Shown piece after piece: positions 34,181-44,959 of a DNA stretch of 64,000 nucleotides; within the stretch, counting starts at the first letter, position 1, and each line of letters begins with the position of its first letter. The DNA comes from Oenanthe sinensis. Taxonomy: Eukaryota > Streptophyta > Magnoliopsida > Apiales > Apiaceae. The stretch lies in NCBI GenBank assembly GCA_028671895.1, contig JAPMAC010000231.1, positions 8,706,001 to 8,770,000 of the forward strand, written 5' to 3'. The notes under the pieces were generated by a model. That model had not been told where the DNA came from, ran no database searches, and was given only the letters and a program-made list of their open reading frames with translations. A program made the position numbers and the translations under genes.

Positions 34181-34460
34181 ACCGATGGTTAACAAGCTAT
34201 TTTGTCTTATTCACAGATGGTTAACAACCATCGGGTGAAATGGAAAAGAATTGGTGAAATGAAAAGGGCTTATTTTGTCTTATATGCCGATAGTTACTAA
34301 CTATCGGAAAAGAAACAAAAGCCAACTAGCCACTTCCCGATCGTTACTAAGTTTGAAGTAATTGATTTTATTTCAGTAATTGTTTTAATCCTCCGATACT
34401 TATTCTACAGACTCATCGATGGTTAAACATTTACTCAGTAAATTGTTCCGATACTTAAGG
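34181..34460 (+). promoter_or_regulatory. CCGATnGTTA palindromic motif array in C LTR
   Basis: Variants at 34182 (CCGATGGTTAAC), 34213-34234 (CAGATGGTTAAC facing ACCATCGGG), 34287-34307 (perfect arms CCGATAGTTA and TAACTATCGG), 34336 (CCCGATCGTTACTAA), 34392 (TCCGATACTTA), 34413 (TCGATGGTTAA) and 34447 (TCCGATACTTA). They lie upstream of the TATA-like box, as in D but with a different sequence. The 3' LTR repeats them at 45841-46120. Confidence 0.7.
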
Positions 34461-34700
34461 AAAAACAGAAGTGAATAAGCAGGTCAGTTACTTGGACCAC
34501 ATGAAGCCACGTAGCTGTACTGAAAAAGTCTACACATAAATTGAAGCAGAGCCATTCATTTGAGTCAGTCTTCTGCAACACAACAAAAATAACCAGAGAG
34601 AGAGAAGGCAACCGGAGAAGAGAGAACACCCAGAAAATCTATACCTCCTCACCGGAGATGTATTAGTGGCCGGTCCCTTAACGGAAAATGTTCAGGACCA

Positions 34701-34709
34701 CTATATATC
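34701..34709 (+). promoter_or_regulatory. TATA-like box of C LTR
   Basis: CCACTATATATCACTC, about 240 bp downstream of the motif array and about 390 bp before the LTR end, a usual position for the U3/R border. Confidence 0.5.
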
Positions 34710-35097
34710 ACTCTCTACGGTCTTAGTTTCCTTTTTGATGATCTAGAAATACTTGTATAAGAAATTGAGAGTTATATGTTTTTGTTAAGCAGCGAAGAAC
34801 TTGTTCTTCGGACCGGATTTGTTGACCGGGTGTAGCAACCTCAGGGTTTATATTTATCAAATGATATATTCCCCGAATCTTGTGTTGTTTATTTTCCTGC
34901 TGATTTTCCAGAACCGAAATGATTAATCCTAAACACAGAAAATTAGTAAACAGCTCCGTAAACACTATTCACCTCAAGAACACGAGCCCACTAACCGAAC
35001 TCTAAATTTATTTATCCGCAAAAGATTCGAAAGAATTTTTTAATTTAGTGAGTATCGTATTCAACCCCCTTCTACGATACTTCCGGGGCCTAACAAT

Positions 35098-35109
35098 TGG
35101 TATCAGAGC
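35098..35109 (+). other. Primer binding site of copia C
   Basis: TGGTATCAGAGC two bases after the LTR end CCTAACA, complementary to initiator methionine tRNA. Confidence 0.93.
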
Positions 35110-36459
35110 TAACTGATTGATATACAAATCAAGATCCGTAGCTCAGTGAAGCTCACCGTGCGGAAGCTGTTTGAACTCAGAAGGAGGCTTGTTAAATAAG
35201 TTTAATTATAAACTTTTAATAAGTTTATTTTATAAACTTTTATAAATTTGTTTTATAAACTTTTATTAGTTTATATTATAAATTTTAATTAGTTTATTTT
35301 ATAAACTTAATATTAAATTTATTTTATAAACTTTTATAAAATATATTTTATAAACTTTTATTAGTTTATATTATAAATTTTAATTAGTTTATTTTATAAA
35401 TTTAATAAAGTTTAAAATTTAAGTTTATTAAACATTTTATTGGTCCAATTTGTTTTTGCACTCGACCTTTGTTACAGCAGCATGGTATTGATGGTGGCCA
35501 ATAATCAAGAACATGTGTAATTGCACGCGCCCATAATAGCCAACAAAACTCCTGTGAAATTAATACACGCAACTGAAATGGTTTCTAAGGTAATTGTTCG
35601 ATAGTTATTAACTATCGACACGTCCCCGATAGTTACTAACTATCGGAGCCGCTCTGATATTTTTTATTTTTGATTTATTATGTTTTAAAAATTTTAAAAT
35701 TCTTAATTTTAAATTTTTCTTAAATATTAATTTACGATTTATTTAATTTTTAAGAAAATTTGAAATTCTTGAAAATTAAATTTTTTGTAAATATTTATTT
35801 TTGATTAATTTATTTTTAAAAAAATTAAAATTTTTGGAAATTTAATTTTTTCTTAAATATTAAATTAAGGGTGTCGAAGCTGCTTGGACGTCGCAGAGTG
35901 TTCATTTTTGAATTGCGTCTCAGAAAAAGATATTTGCCCCTGGAGTAATTTTTGTTTCCGGAATAAAAATTGACCAGTGTTTATTAAACTCTGAAACATG
36001 ATCATATAGTATTTTTACTGTGTAATCATGTCTTAGGTATTAATATTGGCGAAGTTTCTTTTTGAGTAAAATGTGAATCATTAGTGTTACTCTTGGACAT
36101 AAGCGCCTCAGATGCTATTTTGGCCTACTTAACGTTTTGAAACTCTAATATCTATTTTAGATTTATTTATTTTTCCAGAAAATTTAATATTCTTGTTAAT
36201 TAAATTTTTCTTTAATATTAATTTATAATATTTTAATTTTTAAGAAAATTCAAAATTCTTGAAAATTAAGTTCTGTAAATTTTTATTTTTGTTTAATTTA
36301 TTTTCTAAGAAAATTAAAAATTCTGTAAATTTAAATTTTTCTTAAGTACTTATTCGAGGATGTTCAGAAGTTAGTAGTTGAAGATTTTTGCGGGTTATTG
36401 AAGATAATGAAGATCAACTGAAGATTATCCAAAGAAGTTGATTCTGGTTATGAAAAGAT
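35110..36459 (+). other. Leader of copia C with iterated AT repeats and palindromes
   Basis: No gene. 35200-35430 consists of imperfect repeats of TTTATAAACTTTTATTAG-like units. 35598-35618 and 35626-35646 are two palindromes with arms TCGATAGTTA and CCGATAGTTA, the same motif as in the LTR array, placed in the RNA leader. 35660-36350 is AT-rich with repeated TTAATTTTTAAGAAAATT. Confidence 0.75.
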
Positions 36460-37326
36460 TATTTGGGTACAGTTTTTAGTTGGTTTGAGTTGAATTTGAA
36501 GATGAAAAATCTTAGGGGTTTAAGTAGTGTGAAGGAGAACAAACCGGACATCCTAGCATCTCAGTACAGAAGCCTTAAAGATTATTCTACAGAGAGATTA
36601 CAGGAAGTTCGTGCTAACACTGCAGATCATCTGGAACACAGGATTACAGCCAACGGGATTCTAAGTATATAACCACATTATCTTTAGAAGATCTATATGT
36701 TGTGCTGAAGGCCTATGAACTAGAACAAGAGCTGAAGAAGATAATATTTGGTAAAGCAGGTTGTTGGCATATCCACTGTATTTGTGACCCAGGAACCAAA
36801 TTGATTGAAGTCAAGGTTGAGAACCTCTGAACAGAAACGAATTGATCCTAGAAGCTGAATTGAAGATGTTGTAGCTCGAGGTAGTGGTCAAGGTGTTGCA
36901 TGAATTTGACACTTTGGAATGTCTTGAGAACTGGACTGCAAGTCAAGCCTGCAGGGCAACAGGAAGTTCAGTGACATCAGATTCAGACGGAATCCCAATT
37001 CTAAATCTAAGGTCCTTACCTATAGATTCCATAAAGGAGATTTTCAAGATCAGTTAAAGAGGCGGTTGCAAGACAGGGATGGTTTATATTTGAAAGACAA
37101 GATCAGGAGTTTGCTACACAGTTTGAAGAAGCCTGTACAAGCAAAAGATGACAGACACTATGTTGGGTTGTAGCAGGAATCTCAAACATTAGTGAGGATG
37201 CAGCAAGGGAAAGCATTTGTTGATGAAGTTAAATGCAAGGTTGATTCTATCAGTGACAGTGATGAACCAAATGAATATCTGGCATCAATGACCAACACTA
37301 GAGATGAATCACTAAGCACTTCACAG
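36460..37326 (+). pseudogene. Gag relic of copia C
   Basis: Degraded match to Gag of D: KENKPDILASQYRSL (36530s) parallels KENRLEILTTQYEQF and DHLEHRITA (36630s) parallels EHLEHRIAA. Near the end, SDSDEPNEYLASM (37255-37290) parallels the DSDNDDEEELGNLALM stretch after the zinc knuckle of D. Stops and shifts interrupt it and the zinc knuckle is not recognisable. The frame runs to CACAG at 37326, where an intron-like segment starts. Confidence 0.7.
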
Positions 37327-38111
37327 GTACACTTACTAACTAGTATATCTTTATCTAATTCATAATTGTATGATTATTATGTTTTGAAATGTATTAGGCT
37401 CGTGTCAGCATGTTAGCATCTTAGAACTTAAATGCTTAATTGATTGCTAAGAATAAGAGTTCATGCTTAGTTATATGAGTTTAGTGAGTACATTTCATAC
37501 TTGATTTTCTATGCAGTAAAATGAATATCTAGAATTAAATAGGGTGTTCTAGACGGTTAGGTGTATCCCTAAACATTTGTTGAAACTTGATTTAAATCTT
37601 CTGTGATTTAATACCTCTGCTAATGTAGTGAAAATTGCTAATAGACAAACAGGTCATAGATCATATATTTCATATTTGTTCTTATAAATGACTTGATAAG
37701 TATGTGTGGAATTTGATATTGCTTATAATGTTTTATTCAAATATTCTGCATATTCTTAAATTGTTTATGTGCTTATTTTCACATGATTTGCTTGCACTCA
37801 CATAGTTGCACTTAAATGTCATATTAGATCATGTATTGCTTGTTAGGGATAAGATGGTAGAATTATCTAAGTTGTCAGTAACATTTGTAGATTCAAGGTT
37901 TAATCTAAAACTGACTTAGGTAATTAGAGATAGTTAAAAATGTTAGACAACGACAGAAATGGACTAGACAGAATTAGTAACTAATTTGTTAGTTCTTCTA
38001 TCCATGTGTTTTTATGCATATTGAAGCTGTTGTTATCTTTGATAATATCTCTAACCCATCTGGACTCAATTAAAATTGAGTACCAAGAAGCTTAATCATT
38101 TGTGATTGCAG
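37327..38111 (+). other. Intron-like segment between gag and pol in C
   Basis: 785 nt, T-rich and stop-filled, beginning CACAG|GTACAC and ending CTTAATCATTTGTGATTGCAG (38091-38111). The exon before ends on a codon boundary, and the sequence after 38111 is on a codon boundary of the pol frame, so the junctions are phase 0 as in D. TTAATC at about -19 and TGAT..TTGCAG are shared with D. No similarity to the D gag C-terminus is visible here. Confidence 0.5.
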
Positions 38112-40793
38112 AGTATGTAACAAAAGACATAGATTAAAGCTCTGACATCATAGTTGGTTGAGAAGGCCTCCCCGATGGTAACCTTTGGAGATGACAGCAA
38201 AGGATGTACAAGGGATATGGCCATCATGATTTAAGAACTGTCATCAGTGGAAGCATCTTTCTTGTGGAAGGACTTAGGCACTATCTACAGGACACTAGGG
38301 AATTCTTTGTCAAGAGTTTTCTGGAAAAGCATTGAAAAGGAAAAGTGTTTGATCTCAAATAAGAAGGTTGGAAGCTCGCTCAACTGAGAGTGAGGAAGTT
38401 TGTTCGTAGCTGACATGGAGTTTATATGCAAAGGTGAAGTGAACTTTTCAGTAAAGCTTCATCAGTAAAGAGTTAGCTATGGAACAGGAAGCTCTCACAC
38501 TTGATATTCAAGACAATGGATTTCTGATAAAGATGAAATTGGTGAGAGGACTGCTTCATTTGGAATTCTATCCAGAAGGACATTTTGAAGTACGTCACAT
38601 AGGGAAATCAATGAAAACATCACACGAAGCAAATCAAGTCATGGAAGAAATATGCTTAATGGTGATTGATGACCCTAGTTATAATTTGGTGATGTTCGTG
38701 CATTCAACATATATTGAAGCATCACAGATGGTGATTGATCACATCAGAAAGATTAGTTGGAAGTAAAGTAAGCTGTGAGAACTTTGAAGTCAGATAATGG
38801 AACTGAGTTTCGCGAATGAAGTTCTAAGAAGTCTGCACTTTAAGGGGATTATGAAGCTGAAGCAATTAACACAACATGCTACTGTATTCAACAAAGATCG
38901 TGAAAAGACTTAGTCGAAAGCTATCAAGGCATTTGTGATTAAAAACTAGAAGGTGATTGAAAGTCTGAATGTATCGACCTACTACACCAAGCTCCCAAGC
39001 ATTTAAATGAAAGACTATTCTGAATCTTTGAAGTTTGACATCTTGTCAGAGTCAAATTCAGATACTGATGTTGAGGCTGAGGTTACAGAAGGAATCAATG
39101 ATAATGATGATGATTCAGGTCCTATTAGTGGAAATGGTAGTAAAACTACACAACTCGTGAACTTTAACAGAATCCACTGTAAAAGGTGAAGGATCTTCAA
39201 CACATCCTAACAGCAACTCAGGGGGAGCAAAATAAAAGAAAGATCTACTAGTCGTACTCAACACAATGAAGATCAAAGGAATACATCAAGAACATATCTG
39301 TCGAGACAAAGGGTTTGAAGTCAAAGTCATTCCTGGAGTCTAGTTCTTAGTAAACCGGATTTTGTGTAAAGGCTAGAAGTGTTAATCAAAATGAACATAT
39401 ATTTTTCGGGACCCAACAATCAATAATTGGTATCCCAAAGAATAGTGAAGATGCACTAATTGATCAAGATTGGGTGATTGCAATGGAAGATGATCTCAAT
39501 CAATTCGAAGGCAGAAACTACTGAAGCTGGAACCCAGACCACTAAAGTTGAAGCTGAAATTGGTACAGTAAGGGTTCTCAAAGACTGGAAGATTTTTGGC
39601 ATTGTTATGAGGGACAAAGCCAAACTGGTTGCTACAGGTTACTTTCAGGTAGAAGGTGTCGACGATGATGGAAACAAAATCTTCGGGACTTTCAAGATCT
39701 AACAGCAAGCACCAGTGACGAGACTTGATTCTTTTAGGGCCTAACAAGATGAGGACCTAACAAGACATCCCTAGCATCTGTTGAGCATTCAAGCATGAAG
39801 ATCTATCAGATGAATGTGAACAAGGGCACTCCTGAATTGTGAGTTAGAAGTTGAAGTTGATGTACAACATTTCCTGGACTTTGAAGTTGCAAATACATTG
39901 GGATTTGTACATCATTCTCTTCACAAGCTATCTATGACGGAGGTAGGGATTGAAGCAAATCGTCAAGGACATGGTATGACACTCTAACTAGTTTATTACT
40001 TGAAAATGATTTTATATTAGAGTATTTATACACATATATATCTCTTTAGAATACAAAGCACACATAATGTAATATATGTGCAAGAATACCATGATTATAT
40101 TATATGTGGGTCTACTAACGAAAACTTTGGCAAGAGTTTATTGCTAAGTTAGTGCAGAGTAGGTACAACATGAGCATGTTGGAAGAGTTGCAATTCTTTT
40201 TGGATTATAATTAATTCAAAAGAATGATGGCAATTAAAGTAAGTCAGGTATCTTTTGAAAATGCGCAATTTGGAAGATTCTAGACCTGCCAAGACTTCTT
40301 GCCAACAGACCACTAAGCTTGATCAGTGCAAATCAGGTATATGAACTGAAGTGACAAGCTATAGAGGTATGATCAGCTCATTACTTATTCTATGCATAAA
40401 GACCATATATTTTATTCTCGATATGCCTATGTGCAAGTTTCCAAGTGGATACTAGAGAATCTTATCTTATAGCTAAGTTATGAATTGTTAGATATCTTAA
40501 GGGATCACCAATTCTGAGAATCTGGGACCCTAAAGATACTAGGTTTAACCTAATTGGCTATATAGATATAGATAATGCAGGTTGTAAGAAAGACAGGGAA
40601 GTCATTCCTGGAAGCTGTCAACTCCAACAACTCTGTTGATCTCTCCACACCACTTAAGGAACAAGCTCATGGACACCAGGTATCATTTCTTTCGAGATTG
40701 TCATTAGTAGAATAACTTGCAGATATTTGCTGAACAACTTGATAAATTTATTTTATCTAAGTTGATTAGTGAATTTGGGATATTAATTATATG
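38112..40793 (+). pseudogene. Pol relic of copia C
   Basis: Reads in pieces: SPMVTFGDDSKG after a deleted protease site (38165-38205); integrase LEFYPEG, IDHIRKI (38479-38766); the integrase-RT linker KDYSESLKFD (39007 on); RT DALIDQDWVIAMEDDLNQFE (39460s); GSTNEN and KLVQSRY-like sequence near 40110-40180 without a recognisable YVDD; RNase H FNLIGYIDIDNAGCKKDR (40540-40600); and the end KLISEFGIL near 40790. Many stops, shifts and deletions. It is the same family of enzyme as D pol but inactive. Confidence 0.82.
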
Positions 40794-40800
40794 AATATTT

Positions 40801-42020
40801 GTTGGAAATCCCATCTGCAAGGAATTCTCGAATGAGTTCACAAGTATTAAATTTCCATATTTAAAGGACTTGTGAATTTATTTTAAATCCAGTTCCTCAT
40901 ACTTTTTGTTATTAGTTTAATTATCATGCTTATAATGTAATATGCATAAGTGGTAGTTAAATTATTTAGCATAAGTTAGAAGCATAATTATTTGCATGTT
41001 AAATATTTGATGAGTATTAGTGAAGATGTCTTGCTTAATTGCTCTGATATTTTGCTCTGATATTTTTAAATATTTTATTACAAATAATTGTGATACTTTT
41101 GATATTAGTGACGGTATTTAGAATTTCTATTCTAAATAATTAATGCATATTTCAAAACTCACTAATATTGGAAGATGAAGCATTTTCTAAGTCATGTGTA
41201 TAAAATTCTCAATGTTTTATATACTTAGAAAATATTTCTAAAATTGATTTTGTTTGCGAGGAGTTGCAATTAGGATCACAAGTATTAAATGTCTATATTT
41301 AAAGGACTTGTGAATTTCTATTCAACTAATTCTCGAGCTTACATATATCAATAATAATTGTTATGAGTATAATTGTAATATGCTAGAGTGACAATTATTA
41401 GATATAGTGTAGGAAGTTAGATGCTAATATTCAATCTTATGAATATTTTAGTATTTAGCGAAATTATTTTATTCTATTAAAATTATGGATTGAAGCAATT
41501 CAATGATTATCAGTTTCATAATTTTGATTTGATAAAATATAAGAAGCACAATTTCTTGCATCTTGAAATTATTGATAAATATCGAATAATTGGTATCAGC
41601 GTGCAATTAATTGTGATATTTTTAATATTAGTGGTAACACAAGTTGCTTATCTGAAATCACTAATAATAAAAATATGTCTTAATGCTTATTGTTCTACTG
41701 AATGATTGCCATGTTTAGTTAATATATATATGCATGTGATTGACAATTGCTTAGTGCAACATAAGTAATTAATTTATTTTGATTTGTTTAAATCATGATG
41801 ATATAAAACAATTCAGTGAAATATCTGTTCCATGATTTAAGTAAATTAAAATAAATTTGAAGCATAATTATTCGTAGTATAAATATTCTCTTTTATTATT
41901 TTGTGATAATTGAATAATATTTTATTACAAAATAATTGTGATATATTGATACTAATGGATTTGCTTAGTTTTTATTCTAAGTAAAAATTGGTTTTTGAAA
42001 AAGCCGTTAGTATTAGTATA
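40801..42020 (+). repeat. Diverged triplicated block in C spacer
   Basis: Three successive blocks of about 330-450 bp share ordered pieces: TCACAAGTATTAAAT with ATATTTAAAGGACTTGTGAAT (40840 and 41275), AGCATAATTATT (40980 and 41860), and ATTACAAATAATTGTGATA with a following ATTAGTG/ACTAATGG (41085, 41590, 41925). The blocks are strongly diverged. They fill the pol to third-ORF spacer. Confidence 0.6.
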
Positions 42021-43052
42021 TTTAGTTTTCTTTATTTAACTGAATTTTAAACTTGAATGTATTAAAAAGAATTTATTGTCTGATTCTTTTTCAAAACGTT
42101 TTATTCAAAGATACATTCATTTTCCTTTCAGTTTTAGAGAAGAAAACATCAAATTCTTTTTCAAAACTTCTCTTTTGAAAATCATTTGATTTACAGCCCT
42201 ACTTTGATTTCTAAATCCTAGGGTGTGAATCAAACTTTTCTTGAGGATAATCTTTCTTTAATTCTCAAAATATTTTATCCTCTCTCCAAAGTTGGTTTTA
42301 AATGCTATATTTTCAAAACCGTTTTCTCTCTTAATTTTTCTTTTTAAAGTGGCAGAAACTTTGTGACTGCTATTTGATTTGGAAAAATTGTTTTAACTTC
42401 GAGGTATCAATCACTTGTAAAATGATTTATTTTTAAATACTTGTTTCAATGTATGTTTCACATTGATTCATAGTACCAAAACAGTGATTGTTGCTTTGAA
42501 GGCCTAGTACTGTATTGTTAAACATTCATTCACCCCAATTGTCATATTTTTATTTTAAGTCGGGGATACTATCAGGTGGACGAAAATGATGTAAATCATA
42601 ATTGTATTATGAGTCGGAAAATCATATTCCTCTATCTGATAAAGATGTTTTGCAAAACTATTTTCAAAACATACAGTGCTTAGGTTTAAAGGAAAAGAGT
42701 CATTTTAATTGAGATAAAATTTTGTAAAAGAGTTGAGTTTCTTATTTGGTATAAATTCCCGCGTTTTATTATGGGAAGTTTGCCTTATAAGAAATTCATA
42801 AGGGTTAGAATTTTTCTCTGATACTCCCGTGTTTTATTATGGGATAAGTATCTTAAAGAAAATTTCTATTGGTGTCACGCTCTTAAATGATAAATCTTTA
42901 GAACCAACAAAACTCTTTTATTAAAAGTGCTTTAATGCAATCCATTACCATTCCTTATTATATTTTTCCTTCTCATTGAGATAAAAAATATGTTTTGGAA
43001 TGTTAAAGTGATTATTTCGTTTTATCTTATTTAATTGATTTTATCCGTTTAG
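42021..43052 (+). other. Remaining C spacer, no gene
   Basis: T-rich non-coding DNA with repeated TTTTCAAAAC pieces and two copies of CCGTGTTTTATTATGGGA-like sequence (42760 and 42825). It precedes the third-ORF remnant. I see no motif cluster or clear TATA box like those in the D spacer. Confidence 0.6.
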
Positions 43053-43900
43053 CCCCCAGAGGCTACAGAAGCTGGCCAAGAGGTTGAAAACCCATCAATC
43101 TCTTACCCAGGCCTTAATACCAAACACTCATTCATCCACTTCCATATATTAACCCCTGGAGATATAAGGAACAAATGTTACTTAGAGGTTGATAAGGGAG
43201 AAACTGCACTTGATGCAGCAAATAAGGATGAAGTCGGAAGTGCACCCACAGCTCTACCTCCAGAGAAGAAAAGTAGTATACTAACTGAGGTAACTGTAAG
43301 CTCATCTGTATCTTCTCAAAAGGATGCAGAGCTGAAAAGGCAATAAAACTGTCTCTGGAATCATTCTCTCAACAGGGTGAGTCCATTGAAATTCGCTCGT
43401 CAGCCAGAGCATCTTGTAATGAGTCAAGCACACCACTAGCGCTCACGCTGATGGTAAGCCTAAACAGATAAATTCTAGGAACACATTGCAAGACGTGTAC
43501 AGTGAGAGGTATAGGCATGTTAACAAATTACCCGTCACAGGGTTACGAGGGAAACGTAGACTCTAATTTGCCATTCATTACATTGTCTACTACGTCGCCC
43601 CTCCTGGAAGGAACATTTCCAGATCCTGAAAAGGAATGTCCACCTCCCGTTTACGGAGAAGGTGTGAGGCAACTCCTTGATAGAACAAGGCAGGATTCCC
43701 TAACAGATTTTAAAATCTTGGGATAACCCATCTCAAAGAGGTGAGGCTCCACTAGACAGTGATTTAGCAACTGCTATTGAGTCTGGTGATGAGACAGTGC
43801 TTATGCATGATAGATCAATAACACCTCAACGAGGAAATTCTCCACTTGATAGTGATTCAGTTCATTCTGATGAATCAGGTGTTGGGAATATATGAATTGA
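43053..43900 (+). pseudogene. Third-ORF remnant of copia C
   Basis: Coding-like DNA after the spacer: an open run of about 98 codons from PEATEAGQEVEN (43055) to DAELKRQ, then a 74-codon piece at 43502-43726 (GEGVRQLLDRTRQDSLTDF), then scraps rich in S/D (SPLDSDSVHSDESG). It occupies the position of the D third ORF and has the same low-complexity acidic character, but I cannot align it residue by residue. Stops and shifts separate the pieces and the N-terminal globular part is absent. Confidence 0.5.
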
Positions 43901-44945
43901 CGGATTTCACTTGCAGGTACATAATGCTATATTTGGAATGCATAGTAAAAGTGAGAGAGAGAAACACTTAAGTGAAAGTGAGGGAGAGATACACTTGAGT
44001 GAGAGATAGGGAGAGAAAGAGTTAAACACTTCTAAGTGCTCGACACTTGAGTGTAAACACTAACAGAACGTAGTAGAAGTGAGGAAACCTTAAGCCAAAC
44101 ACTTACCCTTGCTACTTGCTACTTCTGAAAGAAAAGCTACTATATTTTTCCCGATCAATGACAGACGAGAACCTTCTTTGGAAGACAAACAATTCAAAAG
44201 TGGGCCATTGGAGGATTCCTCAACTAAGGGGGAGAATTTATAGGGAGAAAAAGGAGAGGTTAATAAAGTCTTATCTTCGTACTTGGGAAAAGTTAATATC
44301 CTAAAGGGGTTCGTATCCTGGATCCTTAAGGGAAGATCCTTAGAAAAAGGAGTTCGTATCCTTGGGAGAAGTTAATATCCTTAGGGGGAGATTTTAGACA
44401 AGAAAAAGAAGAAAATCTTATCTCCTGATCCTGAAGGGAAACAACAGAAATATGGGAGAATCAAGAAACTGTATCCTATAATTGAAAGGAGTTGTCAGAA
44501 GAGGATTCCTCATCCAAGTGGGATGTACATAAAAGAATTGACACTTCCATTGATTATCTAAAGGGAGAAGAAGAGAAAGAAGAAGAATCACATTCTCAGG
44601 GGGAGAACATTATTTGAGCAATGTTCGATATTTTATTAAAGATGTTCCCAGGAATTTTGATTCTTATGAAGCTCAGTTTATGATAAGTTCTTTATAGGTC
44701 AAGCAATGAAGGATTTTGAAGCAGAGAAAAGCTCAAACACAGAGGAATGAAGATGATATCAATTGAAGATGCGTTCAGTGCTAAAGGAACACTCATTTTC
44801 TATTTCTCTTTACTTTATAGAAATCTGGAAATGTATTATATGATCCAGAACCCAAGTAGTATTATTTACAAGTCTAGAGCATTAATATTTTCTTGTAGTT
44901 AGTTGAGTTATCCTCTAGGGATTTGCTTGTTAATCTCTACCAAAC
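43901..44945 (+). other. C 3' region with repeated polypurine-like tracts
   Basis: Purine-rich DNA. Tracts like the true polypurine tract recur at 44226-44235 (AAGGGGGAGA), 44382-44391 (TAGGGGGAGA) and 44597-44606 (CAGGGGGAGA). 43940-44060 has repeats of ACACTTGAGTG and GTGAGAGAGAG. Multiplied polypurine tracts are a reported trait of Sireviruses. Confidence 0.65.
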
Positions 44946-44959
44946 AAATAGGGGGAGAT
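44946..44959 (+). other. Polypurine tract of copia C
   Basis: AAATAGGGGGAGAT directly before LTR start TGAAAGGC; the same tract as in D. Confidence 0.92.

Larger units (their letters stand above)
33300..35095 (+). repeat. 5' LTR of copia C
   Basis: 1796 bp from TGAAAGGCTGTATGT to ACTTCCGGGGCCTAACA, followed by the primer binding site. It contains the CCGATnGTTA motif array (34181-34460) and a TATA-like box near 34701. The 60- to 80-codon ORFs in it recur in the other LTR and lack recognisable domains. Confidence 0.94.
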
